A stretch of DNA of 64,000 nt from Pholiota molesta (taxonomy: Eukaryota; Basidiomycota; Agaricomycetes; Agaricales; Strophariaceae). Shown piece by piece: positions 13,078-25,242 of this stretch (positions within the stretch are counted from its first letter, which is position 1; the number at the start of each line of letters is the position of its first letter). The stretch lies in assembly GCA_014925825.1 (NCBI GenBank), contig JACGCK010000123.1:62001-126000 (forward strand), written 5' to 3'. The notes under the pieces are model-generated. The model saw only the letters and a list, made by a program, of their open reading frames with translations, was not told the DNA's origin and did not search any database. The translations under genes and the position numbers were made by a program.

Positions 13078-16000
13078 ATGTCGGCTCTCTCAGCGTTCTT
13101 CCCCTCGCGCCGGCCGCCCTCCACCCACAGCGATCTCCTCTCGGACCTCCGGTTCTCCCTCGAGGTCATGCCAGGATCCCGCAAATATGTATTCACCCCC
13201 ACCGCACGCGCGGAGATTCTTTCCAAGCTCTACATCGCTTTTATGGGCCAGTACCCACACCTCTTTCTCCCAAGCGGCACCTTGCAAGTGCCCGCCCACA
13301 AGCTTCTCAGTGAATACCAGGCGTCGGTTGCCTTTGCGGGCGCGGGAAAGGAGGATCCGCTCACACCTGGGAGACCGTGTAGTCACATCTTTAAGAAGGG
13401 TGAAAGCTGTTACCGATGCAAGTGCGTGGCTTTTGAAAGTTTGAATCTTATAAGGAAACTAACATGCTGCGAAGAGACTGTGCATTGGACGATAGTTGTG
13501 TTCTATGTTCGCGGTGTTTTCATGCCACTGATCATACAGGACACAACGTGAGCTTCTTTATTGCTCAGCAATCTGGAGGTTGCTGCGATTGTGGCGACGA
13601 AGAAGCATGGAGGACGCCAATACGCTGTCCTCATCATCCGCCTGCGGGGCCTGACGATCCCCAGGATACGACCCCTCGTCTGATTCTTAAACCCATGCCG
13701 AACGAACTTCCTCCAGCGCCAAACTATCCCTTTCGCGTCGCGACACCACCAGAGCTCAAAGATTGCATGAGGCGGACCGTCGGATTCGCTTTGGATTTCA
13801 TTCTGGACACACTAGATTACTCGCCTGACGAGCCCGTAGTGCCTACGAATGAAGCCGATCTCCGTCTACAACCTTCCGCCGACCCAATGCTGAAAGATCA
13901 ATATTGCGTGGTCCTATGGAACGACGACAAACACTCCTTTGAAGAAGTTACGAAGCTGTTGGTGGATATGACAAATCGGACACCAGCGGAGGCATCTGCA
14001 CTTGTTCGGCGGTTAGACGAACATGGGCGCGAAATTATCGACATGACTTCGAACGCCAACCGCCTCTTGGAGACTGCGCAGGCGATTACGCAGATCGACC
14101 TCGGCGTGACGATCCGACGGGCATACGACACGTTTTGCGAGCAGATCGTTGGGGTTATGGTCGAGTGGCTTCTGGATTTGACGCGGAGTCGACTGGGCAC
14201 AGACACGTTGGTAATCCGAGAGGCATTGGCAGCAGAATTGCTGAGCCCAAGAAAGCGAGACGGGTTTACGAAGACCCTGATCCCTCCTTGCGCGTTGAAT
14301 CTCGACAGCGAAGTCGCAAATCCGACAAGAATTGATACACTCCTACTCTATCACACGAGGCTCTGGAAGCGTCCAAGACTGAGTTTGAAGGAGGTGTACG
14401 CATCTGTTATCTCGGTCAGCAGGGCACATAAGCTGGCAATTGGTATGTTTTTCTTCATATATGCGCGTTGTGACCTTCGACTTATATTTCTTAGCCGGTC
14501 ACTTTGCAAATATATATCACAGGGTCATAGATGCCTATCTTCTTGTCGACCGCGAAGCCGAGACGAGCATTAAATATTTTGCCCTACAGCTATTCACAGT
14601 TCCTTCGGTCTCTGGACATATTGCGAGAAACCACCGACTAGTTCAGCGTCTACTTGCGATCATCACAAGCTTTTTCACCAATCGGATTGTCGAGAAGCGG
14701 ATCATGTATCCAGGGTCTTCTGGCCAAGGGAGCAGCGCGACAGGAGGTTCCGGCGGAGGAGGAGGAGGCGGTGGTGTCAATGGCGGCGGTGGAACTATCA
14801 CGTCACCCATACCTTCAACCCCTATCAACGCCACAGGTACTATCGACGTCGACTCGTTCCCATTCAAATCCAAACGTTTCATGCCCGTCTTCAGCGACCT
14901 CCGATATCTCGCGCATACCTCGCAAGTGCAAGACCTCATCGCCCACACGCCATCCTACCTCGCCGCATTCGCTTCCACATGCCGCCTCTTCATGTGTTTG
15001 AACCCGAACAAACGCGCTGTCGAGACACACGTCGAATATGAGACGGATGCGTGGATCAGCGTGTTCAACGTTACCCTCAGCCTGAGTCGTGTGATCAAGG
15101 TGTTCGGCGAGGCGTTTGCGCGCTCGACGAGTGCGGAGCTCATTGGCGCCATCGGTACGGTGGTGCACCAGATCCTGATGGTGTGCACGCTCGCGGAGGA
15201 CCGTCTCGACCGGACGAAGTTTTCCGTTCCGTCCTTCCACTGGGTCGAATTTGGCGGGGCACGATTCCATACGCTTGAATTTGATGTATCGGAGGGATGG
15301 GTCAGTTTTCATCACTCGTTGCATTGGCTCCTTGCAGAGCTGTTGAAACATGTGAATTTGCTGAACGAGGAGTCGTTGAGGACGGTTGGGATCACAGGCG
15401 GGTTGAAAGAAGTATTTGGGCGTGGGGCGAGCGAGCAGGCTATATTGACGATTATGGATTTCCCGCTCAGAGGTAAGTTTCATGTCATGATATATTGTCT
15501 GAAAATAATGATTCATATATTTATCTCGTTTTTCTTTCTTCGTTCAATAGTGCTCGCTATGATAGCTCAAATCCGAACTGGTCTCTGGGTTCGCAATGGC
15601 TTTGCCATCCGTGGTCAACTCCTCCATTACCGAGATTACATGCTCCGCGAGCTCTGCTACGACCAAGATCTATTCATCCTCCAAACCGCATTGGTCATAC
15701 TCTCCCCGGACCTCGTCATCGTCGCTATACTCGATCGCTTCGGCCTTCTGGACTATTTTTCCGGCTCGTATCTGCAATCGCATTACGAAGGTCCCCAACT
15801 AGGAAGCATGGTCGAGGAGGTGTTCTACGTCTTCATCACGATTTTCAGCGAGAACGCGAATGCGAGCAAGATGCCCATGCACCTGGCTATCCGGAGAGAG
15901 ATTGTGCACGCGCTCGCGATGGGTCCTTGCAGTTTTTCCGACCTGGTCAAGCGCGTGGCAGAGCGCCTCGTCGACGATCCGTCCTTCGAGCGCATGTTGC

Positions 16001-19000
16001 GCGAGGTTGCAAATTTCCGCCCGCCGGAAGGCCCTACGGAGACAGGACTTTACGAACGAAGGATGAAGCATACGACGAAGTCAATCCATTTTTCTACCAC
16101 TATACTCGTAATCGCCGGGAGGAAGTGGAGACAGTTCTGCGGAAGAGGGTCGAGAAGAGGACAGGCAAGAAGGAATGGGAGATCGTGTTGCCACCAAGGC
16201 CGTTCGGCGTCACTGAGGGACCATACAAGGGCATCAGCGACGTTTGGGAGCGCGAGATCGTAATTCAAATCATGTTCTTCGCGGTATGGAATGTCCTGGT
16301 CGTGACGGACTCCGGCTCTTCATCTGTCCCAGCGGGTTCAGCGCCGCCTTCCGCGGAAGCTATCCTTGATCAGGCTGTACATATGGTCATGCTCGGAGTT
16401 GTTGAACGCCCTCGCGGATTCAGCACGCTCGCAGCGAGAACACGGTTCGACGGAGAGGGCAAAGGGAAAACGCTGCTGGAGGTTCTCTGGACACTTGGGG
16501 AACACGAGAAGTACGCCAAGTTGTACAAGTCCCGCATCGATTGGATATTCGCGAAGCTCGACGCTGAGATACCTAACGAGACGCAGAGGATCCGCGGGCT
16601 GACCGCAAGGCCCGACGTAGGACCTGACGGACTTGTCGCACGCGCTCCTGGGATGGATAAGGACGAGCAGAGGAAGAAGGCGGCGAAGAAGAGGCAGGAT
16701 GCTATTATGCAGCAAATGAAGGCGCAGCAAGCGAGCTTTGCGAGTATGTTTGCTCAGGGTGCCGACACGGATTCTGAAGATTCTCTCGATAATGACGACG
16801 GTGATGCCAGCATGGCGGATGTCAATGGCTCTGCCGACGAAGAAGAGATCATATCGTTCGGGACGTGCATTGTCTGTCAAGAGGATCTGACGAGTGCAAG
16901 CGCTGCTGCGGGAAAGCACTTCGGTTCTTTAGGACTCGTGCAACCCAGCAGGATGATTAGAAGGCATCCAGACGTGCAGAGCACGTTTTTGAATGATGTG
17001 CTGCTTTCGCCGCTGTCAATGGATCGGCCGCCCAATTTGAACGTCGCCAATGGTGCTAATGGGATGGCCACCAGTGGAAGCACCTCATTCCCACCTGCCC
17101 AAGCAGATCTACTAGACGCGCGTTCTACTTCTCCAAACTTTGAAGGTTTCCCCTCGAACTATACGCGATTCGGACTCCATGGCTCTGTCTGCAGTCATCT
17201 CATGCATCTCGATTGTTTCCAAGTGTACAGTGTCTCCATTCGACAACGCCACCGTGCACAAGCAACACGGAACCACCCAGAGTGTATACCTCGAAAAGAA
17301 TTCATCTGTCCTTTGTGCAAAAGCCTGGGCAATGTCATATTGCCTGTGACCCAACCTGATGCCAGGATCTCCCTCAACTCAGTCCCGTTTCCGGATTGGA
17401 TTAGAGCCGCAGGAATCAACATTCTAAAAAGCAAGCCGGACCCGCTTCTCGCTTCTTTGCAAACCCGGAATGGGACTGGCGAGTTCGTGTTTTGGAGTGC
17501 GCAAGATGCTGCCTACTCCAACATGGTGAAGAAGAATGCGGAGAAAGACAAGGATGTGGACGGAGGCAAGATGCTTGACACGTTAATGGTGATCACGAAG
17601 TCGATATCCCAACAAAGCCGCCACTTGCGCGACAGAATGGAACCCGATGCAACCGAGCGTGGCGCAGGAATCTATCTGCCAGAGGAGCTCGTGGGTTATA
17701 CCGTTGCGGCCATGGAAATCAGCCAGCGCGGCGTGGCTGTGGATACATCGAGTTCTGGTGCAACGGAAGGGACGATGATGATCGATGCCCTCTCGGAATC
17801 GCAAACAAGGATGATTCGAGGTCTTTTGGCATGTCTTACGAAACTCGTCGCGTTGCAGTTCAAGAATCGACCTGACGAAGGCCGAGATGCTGTGCGACAA
17901 GCAATTATCAAGAGGCTACTACCAGAGTGGAGCCGTTCCTCGTTGACTTCGTTTTCATATCCCCTCCTCCTTCGAGATCCTTTTACTTTGCTAGTCGAGA
18001 CCGCTGCCGTCGCGCCTGAACTACTACAACATGTTCTGGTGCTTACCTATTACGCATGCCTCGCCCGAACAGTCATCGGTCTTGTATATATCCTCAACAA
18101 ATCACGCAGTAATACCACAACGCAGACTCCGCGAAGAGCGCATGAAGACGTCTTCGGCGATGTCCACATGTTCTTCATGTCGGTTGTTCGTCATTCGCCA
18201 GTGTTCGAGCACACTGCAACGCTGGCCTTCGAAACCTTCGGAGAGGCACGGATAGAAAAACTCCTTTATGCCTTCACGCTACCTTTCCTTCGTCGTGCAG
18301 CCATCCTCTGTCGCGCCGTTCTTCCGCATGCCTTTCCAACGCCCGACTTTGGCGAGTGCAAGGATGTATGTGAATACAACCGCTTGCTCCATATACTCGA
18401 TATACCACCTCTCTCCGACCTGCCCCACCAAGATACTTTGCAAAATGCACTTTCTAGCTGGTGTGCACACTACGGGCATGCTCATTCAGCCTCGCAACTC
18501 AACTGCGGCGTCCTCTTGGATTATCCTGGCACATATCGCCTGGCGAGGCTGCCTCTGGTCCTCGATAGCCTGTTCAATCGCCAAGACAAGGCGCTGATGT
18601 GCATGAACTGCGAAACTTTCCCAGTCGACGCTGCCATTTGCTTGATTTGCGGTACAACTGTGTGCCTGCAAAGTAGCTGCTGCCAAGACGAAGATTATCT
18701 TCGCGGGGAATGCAATGTGCATACTCGAGAGTGCGTATTCTCTTATATACGGTTGAGTTACATCATTAACGAGTTCTTTCAGGTGCGGTGGGACTATCGG
18801 AATATATTATTGTGTCAAGCGGTGCTCGGTTCTATACCTGAATTCCGGCAATGGAACTTTCACTTCTTCCCCTTACCTCGACGCTCATGGCGAGGTGGAT
18901 CTTTCGATGAGGTAATTTCTTTTCTTTACCATGCTACCTGTTCATGACCTGATCCATCTTCGACTACAGCCGCCGCGGTCGTCGCCAGTTCTTGCATCAT

Positions 19001-19108
19001 GCAAGGTGGGAAGTCATCCGCAAGACATGGCTCGCGCATGGTATCCCGAGTATGGTTGCTAGAAAACTAGAAAGCAGTATGGACTCTGGAGGCTGGGAAA
19101 CGCTATAA
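13078..19108 (+). CDS. UBR1: UBR1-like E3 ubiquitin ligase (N-recognin), 6 exons, one frameshift
   Basis: UBR1 recognises destabilising N-terminal residues and ubiquitylates the substrate with a RAD6-type E2. Exons are 13078-13421, 13475-14442, 14495-15472, 15551-18730, 18783-18911 and 18970-19108 (TAA 19106-19108). Domains in order are a UBR box at about residues 101-170 (zinc-binding Cys/His, HATDHTGHNVSFF, GGCCDCGDEEAW), a ClpS-like domain at about 255-335 (CVVLWNDDKHSFEEV), a Gly-rich linker (14734-14800), a long helical region, and a RING-H2 at about 1202-1352 (CIVC, CSHLMHLDCF, CPLC). The C-terminal cap has a Cys-rich CMNCETFPVDAAICLICG block and GTIGIYYCVKRCSVLYLN. The spliced sum is 5738 nt, one short of a multiple of three. 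Near 16055 the frame slips between TETGLYE and KDEAYDEVNPFFYHY, where homologous proteins continue GLYELKDE. One base is missing, either a real mutation or a sequence error. The rest is intact (about 1912 aa). Confidence 0.9.
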
Positions 19109-19609
19109 CTTAGATGTACTTCTTCTCGTCCTCTGTTTTCCTTTTCTTCTGCCTTTTTCCTCGAATTCTCCGTCACGAAACCTCATAATTTAGAGCCCTC
19201 CACCAAGTTGTCTGTCCTTCACATGTCGCATTTTGTACCATTATCCATCCATTCATCCACATTCAATAACGACTAACATTACACACTCGCATACCTTATT
19301 TAAACAATTTCTCCCTAGCTCTCCTCGTAGTCAACTGTCACGTTCACCTCCACAGTCCATCATTGTCTTTTTGTTGTTTCTTTCCGCCGCACTTTCGCCT
19401 CCGTCGCTATGTTTTGCAACATCCAGTTCACAAGCTTACTAATTTACCGCCTAGCATACGTAATTGTAACAAATCGCATTGTCCAATCCATCCACTGAAT
19501 TTGGCATTATCAACTACTTGGTCGCGCTGCTGCAACGTCTGAATCCGCTGGTAATTTTTTGCGAGAAACGAACTGATCATGATGCATGAGTACTGAGTGC
19601 TTCTCGTGG
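19109..19609 (+). other. UBR1 3' flank and remnant of a HET-gene 5' end
   Basis: The first few hundred bases are pyrimidine-rich and look like 3' untranslated sequence. Around 19530-19575 a short stretch (gctgcaacgtctgaatccgc) matches the start-exon region of the HET genes further on, but with ACG where the intact copies have ATG. It is therefore the leftmost trace of the duplicated unit. Confidence 0.45.
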
Positions 19610-20045
19610 GGTCGTTGCAGATTTTTCTGACCTGGTCAAGCGAGCCGCGGAGCACCTCGTCGATAATCCGTCCGTCGAGCGCATTCAGTATCATCGAAGG
19701 ACAAGCGACTCTATAAGGGCGTCAGCGAAGTCTGCGAGAGCGGGATCGTGCTTCAGGGCATGTTATCGGCATATGGAATGTTCTGGTCGTTACAGACTCG
19801 GGTTCCTCTCGACTAGCGGGATCGACCCTCCCTTCCACCGAAGTTATCCTCGATCAGCCTCTGAGAATATGGTTATGCTTGGTGGGATTGAACGATCTCG
19901 GTGGTTTAGCACGCTCGCGGCGAGGAAATGGTTCAACGAGGAGGGTAAAGGGAAGATGCGTAGCGAAGGCAAGGTGGAACTTGAACTTAGTCATCCTGAA
20001 GAAATGGCTCTCGCATGGTATCACCATTTCCAAGGACCAAGTTGA
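19610..20045 (+). pseudogene. UBR1 fragment 1 (unit 1)
   Basis: Bases 19612-19690 repeat, with changes, UBR1 positions of about 15935-15995 (the sequence coding SDLVKR..E.LVD.PS.ER). Bases 19710-19965 repeat about 16220-16475 (the sequence coding VMLG..ER.R.FSTLAAR..F.GEGKGK). The intervening UBR1 sequence is missing and the frame is broken, so this is a deletion-bearing, non-coding copy. Confidence 0.75.
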
Positions 20046-20359
20046 TTATGATCATCACACCCGGTGCATGAACATTGATTATAGCTGGGCATGAACAATT
20101 AAATATAACTTCAATGGACATGGGAATCTTGTGCGAATCCGTAGGAATCCGTCGATTCATTTTTGCTTGCCATCAGGGTTTATCGAAAAGCGTTCGACTC
20201 GGAATTGCGAAGCTCTTTCTCCTTCTTTCTCCCCACTCACATCAAGTTCATCGTTGCGCACTGTTGCGGATAACTGAACCCACTGGTAATTTTTTGTAGG
20301 AATCTCAGATGACCAATGCCTGATTTTCCTTTCATTGTGAAGAGAAAATGTTAGAGCAT

Positions 20360-22650
20360 GGTAATGCGCATCTCAATTCTGCTAAAACTCATCAGGGATC
20401 GTCAGATGACGGTGATCCCACTGAAAGAGGTGAGCAAAATCACTTGTTGGCCTAGAGCTCATAGGTCGCTGGGCGCTCATCATGTTTATTGCATGCACGA
20501 TTTAGATCCCATCGCCAACTCCCCATCGCAGATTTTGCTCGAGGCCCTGCAGAATTTTGTGATTCCACTCATACATGCGGCCGAGGGAGAAAATAAGAAG
20601 GGTAAATCTTTTCACCACCACAGACACGATTTTAATCACTTAATCATAAAATATTGTAGATATCAGCCAAGTTCATATGGGCGTCGAAGCGGAGAAGCTT
20701 CTTATCGCGCTCCAGGAATTTATATCGTCTATGATCGTACAAAAACGAATCGTTCAACCACAAGGAATCGAGGTGGATTTGGAAGGTAGAACTCTTCCTG
20801 AACAATGCCACGATTGCAGTTACTGACTGCTAGACATCTCCTACTACTTAATAACGTTGAAGACGTTCTAGATGATGCCAAATCTCCTGGTGCGGCCACA
20901 CCCACAGATAGTCTCGCCTCCGACCTCGAACCCTCTTTGAAAGGTATGCAAATTATAGCAGAACCGCTCAGGATCTAATATGATTGCCGTCAATTGTTCA
21001 GAGACAGCTTTAAATTCTCGAATCGAACGAATGTATACAACGATTATAGGAAGAATTCCAGAGGCTGTCCGCAAGCATGTCTTCAGCAAGATGCCCATTC
21101 GAGTGTTGCACTTCACCGACATCCCTGGAGACTCTGGCTCTAAGCTCCAAATTACGCTACTTGATAGGAATGGCGTCTGCGACCGCGTTATCAGAGAAAT
21201 TCACGCCAGATCCTCGATTGTACACAGGTACATCAAGGAACTGTGCAAAGGCATCAAGGAAGACACACAAATTTTGCATGACGTTGCCGTCAGAAGTATC
21301 GTACTGGAAAACACCAAATACGCCATCCTGTCTCATACCTGGCTCCGTGAATCGGACAGCGAGATCAGCTATGGCGATTGGCAGATAGGACAGCATGATA
21401 CACAGAAACCAGGATATCAAAAGCTTGCCAACTTTTGCAAGTCTGCTTGGATAGATCACGGACTCTCTTTCGGTTGGATGGACACTGTTTGCATTAACAA
21501 GGACAGCAGCTCCGAGCTCGACGAATCCATCCGCTCAATGTATAAGTGGTACCAGGACTCTGATGTCTGCATCTCCTACCTGGCGGGGACTGTCACCCTG
21601 GGTGATATTCATCGGGATGCTTGGTTCACTCGCGGATGGACATTTCAAGAACTGCTCGCTCCACGTCGCATGTCCTTCTATAACAAGGACTGGAAGAAGT
21701 TCGTACGGTACAGCGATCCTGGCAACAAGTACAATCCATATATTCTTAAGCAAATCTTCAAAGCGACGACCATTACTGAAGATGAATTACGCTTCCCCAC
21801 CAAGTTATCTATATCGCGCAAGATGCAGCTAGCAGCGAAGCGCAATGTGATGCGCGAAGAGGATATCGCGTATTCTCTGATGGGCATTTGCAATGTCAGT
21901 ATTTCGATAGCATATGGCGAGGGTGCCAGGCGCGCGTTCTTCCGCCTCATGACGGAGGTCTTGAATACATCAAGCCAAGTTGTCGATTTCTTCAATTGTG
22001 CTCAGACGGATGGACGCTCTATTATTCCATCGGGGCCATCGGCATACCTTCAATGCTCCGAGGCTATAATGAGCACGTCACCGTGGCACAGCTCACCTAT
22101 AGAACCGTTGCTTCTTACCCATGTCGGACTCCGGACGCCAATCCTTTTGATGCCCTCATTGCGAGAAAACGACAATTGCCTTGAAAACAAACCCATTGGT
22201 AATTATCATGCCAAGCTTCACTTACCTGCTTTGGAATCTATCAATGTCGGAGTCTACCATGTATTGGACAAAGGCATCAGGAAAAGCACTGCTGGTAAGT
22301 GGCAAGACTTGAGCTGGGCTCGCGATAGACTCACTGATTACGATCTTGACTCTACAGAAATGAGGTGGTCATTTGGAATATTGAATTTCGGAGGAGATAC
22401 ATCCACTATTCATTATCGGGATCGCTGCCTTGCATTATGTTTCAAGGTGAACCGCCTGGGCGGTGTTGGCCAAGTGGATTGGAGCTCAACTTCCGGTTTG
22501 CAATTCGTAAGGATTTGCACGAAGGAACCTATCGTTTTCCATCTCATGAAGCACGGGGCATCCACTTTAGGGGCAGGTAATGTTCCTTATCCAATCAAGC
22601 GAAGCGAGCTGGCAATGCACGGGATTACTTTGACCACCATGTATCTGTAG
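20360..22650 (+). CDS. HET-domain protein 1 (unit 1)
   Basis: HET domains act in fungal non-self recognition and can trigger cell death. The main exon holds the HET signature in order: KYAILSHTWLRE, GYQKLANFC, SFGWMDTVCINKDSSSELDE, SIRSMYKWY, CISYLAGT, WFTRGWTFQELLAP, then REEDIAYSLMGIC and IAYGEGARRAFFRLM. Upstream short exons (about 20505-20602, 20660-20786 and 20872-20945) encode the N-terminal region shared by all copies (LLEALQNFVIPLIH; LLIALQEFISSMI). The C-terminus (22358-22650) is a beta-rich conserved domain with FGILNFGGDTSTIH, ending MYL. The intron 22295-22357 is 63 nt without a stop, so retaining it keeps the frame. The original start exon appears lost (ATG to ACG, or absent), so the true N-terminus is unclear. 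Confidence 0.75.
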
Positions 22651-23030
22651 GGGCTCGACACGTAGCGTAATGCAATTTTCTTTATTCGACACAGACGAAT
22701 ATATATCCGTTTTGAAGCTAATCGGGCTTGATTCGCACATCCATTGATACCATGAACCATCAATGTTCAGAAAGGCATGAACTATGTTCGATGAATGAGG
22801 AAAGAGAATGTCGATGGAGGAGAAGGACGATGAATGAAGGACGACAACGCAGGTCTAAACAGAGACAGAGGGACGGGACCCGCAAGGGCGAGGTGTTGAA
22901 GAAAGCGGGACGACAAAGACGAACGAGGGCAGAGCACGACACAACACGGAAACGAGAGGTCTTCAAACGGCTCATAAAAAAGCATCTACGCTGCGCGGCA
23001 GAATAGGGTCACAACAAAACACTCCGAGCG
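22651..23030. repeat. Short inter-gene spacer of unit 1
   Basis: This is the 3' flank of HET gene 1. It holds a purine-rich stretch and a tract near 22970-23010 (tcataaaaaagcatctacgc) that recurs in the spacers of units 3 and 4 (about 35080-35100 and 42175-42200). It is a shorter version of the roughly 1-kb spacers there. I see no gene. Confidence 0.6.
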
Positions 23031-24010
23031 CCATGCCCAAAGCTCATAGCCCAGTCTGAATCTGCCGCATGCAGGCATAGACAGACCCGCCCACAGGCAT
23101 GGGCACGCTCTCCCGCCGAGCCCTCTTCTCCTCGTTCGCAGGCGCGCTCAGCGCATCGCGCCACGCGCGCACCTCCGCCTCCTTCGCAAACGAAACGTAC
23201 AGCACCTCCGTCGCCCTTGACGGCTTCTTCTGCCCCGATTTTGGCGTGAATTCAAGCAGGAGGGTTGGTCCCCTTGCTCTCAGGCGTGATGCGCGTTAAA
23301 GTAGATAGAAGTATTGTTTTTCAAGGAGGCTAGGTTTGCATAGAAGAATTTGATGGTAAGTGAAGCTAGTGAAAAAAAATAACGATAATAGAACACTAAC
23401 ATAATAGGAGAATTTTTGATGATGGAGGTTGAATGGAGCCAGGCGGGATACTGCAAGCCTTTGGGGTCGAAGAGGCCGCAGATGCGGCCTGCGGCCCGCC
23501 CGCGATGATCTCAGCGTATATAGGGAGTATGCTGGCGTCCCAAAAAATTCCTGCGACATCTGCGCCGACGTAGGCCTTGTGTAGGAAGCCGAGGCGCCGC
23601 CTAGCTGCGGGGCACGATTGAAGACGTCGTCTTGCCAATCGTATAGCTCGGAGTCGGCGGCGAAAGAGATACGGAGGCGGCATTCTTTGTAGATTTGAAA
23701 CGTACATTGACGATGGTAAGAGACTCGGCATCGAGCTCAAGGCTCGAGCCGACGTGGCTTCAGGACGCGCTGTGGAATGCACTGCGTTCGCAGACGTAGG
23801 CGTGCCCGCCTCGCGTATACTTATAAGGAGTATACTGGCATCACCGAAGTTCCCTGCGACGCCCGCACCATCGTGGGCTTTGTATACGCAATTAAAAGGC
23901 GCGGAGGTGGCGCTGCCTAGCTGCGGGACAATATCTTGCCAGCATGGTCGAAGCAAGGTCGAAGACGGCGAAGACAGACAGACGGCCACGGAATGCGAAG
24001 TGCTGACATA
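23031..24010 (-). pseudogene. PH-CRIB-PH gene remnant 1 (unit 1)
   Basis: On the minus strand the sequence repeats parts of the intact gene at 42255-43870. These are the last-exon helix (VSFAKEAEVRAWRDALSA, around 23140-23210), the CRIB-like block (KAYVGADVAGIFWDASILP, around 23500-23580) and a second, further decayed copy of that block around 23810-23890. The order is scrambled by internal duplication and the frames are interrupted. No full PH domain survives. Confidence 0.7.
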
Positions 24011-24490
24011 ATATGGCCCATTCAACAACTTCAACTTGACGGCAACCTTGTTCTGGTCGTTCGACGCCTCTCCGCCACTACGCGAAGCTGACTTGAAGCT
24101 GACACTCAGGTTCCCAAGGGTTTCATCGCTTTGAAAGGCGTACACCGCATACGTTACAGGAAAATGGCTGGATTCAGAACTCTCAGCATCGGTCTCGTCA
24201 ACGACTCTCGGGACACCGCCTGACGCGTCTCTTAGCTTCCATGCCCAACCTCCACGCACCTCCGGACTCGGCTGTGAATCCCCCGTTATTATGATTACTA
24301 CTGCACACATGAAGCATGAAGCCCACCGCGAAGCCCACTCTCATGGGCCAGACAACCATCTCAGGTCTCAGGGTGGCACCCAAGTTTGTCCTCGCGGAGC
24401 GCGCCTTCATACCACAGCTCCACGACACATGCAAGGAGACGCTGAAGGATTCTATCTGTGCTTAAATGACACGCTTAATACGCAGACGTG
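24011..24490. repeat. Recurrent fragment X, copy 1
   Basis: This segment recurs at about 29340-29830 and 36950-37400, always between the PH-CRIB-PH remnant and the next UBR1 fragment. Its clearest coding trace on the plus strand is a short motif (here VAPKFVLAERAFIPQL). I do not recognise the parent gene. Confidence 0.5.
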
Positions 24491-24559
24491 CTAGCGAAGG
24501 TGAGCTTCCAACGTATGTATTGACACGATTTGAGCCTGGCTCGGCGTCTGTTCTAATAT

Positions 24560-24960
24560 TCCACGATTTCTATTGACATTTTCTTCCCCCAGTCACCGCC
24601 ATTCTTCTTCTGGGTGGCCGAACAACGTTCTATGTGCGTTCCTTCCACGAGGTCGAGTTTGGCGGGGCACGGTCACATCCGTTCAATTTTGGCTTATCGA
24701 GACCTGGTCGACCTCGTCAAACGACCGAAGGAGCGCTTCGTCTGCAGCCTCTGCAAAGCTCGACGCTGAAGGACCCGCTGATACATGGGGGTCCGCGGGC
24801 TGACCGCAAGGGCCGGCATAGGATCCGATAGACTCGCCGCATGCGCGCTGGGGTGGAAAGGGACGAAGAGAGAAAGTAGGCAACGAAGAAGGGGTAAGAC
24901 ACTATCATGGAGCGAATGGAGGCAACAGCGAGCGAGCTCTGCGAGTATGTTTGCTTGGTG
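24560..24960 (+). pseudogene. UBR1 fragment 2 (unit 2)
   Basis: Two UBR1 pieces are joined. One matches the sequence coding SFH.VEFGGAR (UBR1 about 15230-15275). The other matches the sequence coding KLDAE...GLTAR and QASFASMFA (UBR1 about 16555-16755). Everything between is deleted and the frame is broken. Confidence 0.75.
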
Positions 24961-25242
24961 TCACTGTAGGGGTAGTGACGATAGCCATTCCGATATGCCA
25001 CATCATTGAGTAAAACGTGCGTGATTCCCATCTCATGGTCAGTACGGGCGTTGGATGGTAAGTTAAGCAAAAGTCGCTCTTCAGTAGGACGGCGTCGTGA
25101 CTGGTATACATATCATCACGACGACACATAACTAAATATAGCGTATACATGGCGGTCGGTGATGGTCAAGCATGCTGACGGTCTAAACTACCGAATTTCA
25201 CAGCTCCTTCTCCCCGTTCACATCAAGCTCGTTGTCGCTGCA

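Noticed and set aside
15495..15800. Apparent N-terminal extension of the large frame ending at 18947
   Set aside because: It is an out-of-frame reading of UBR1 exon 4. The true coding frame here is the other one, until the slip near 16055.
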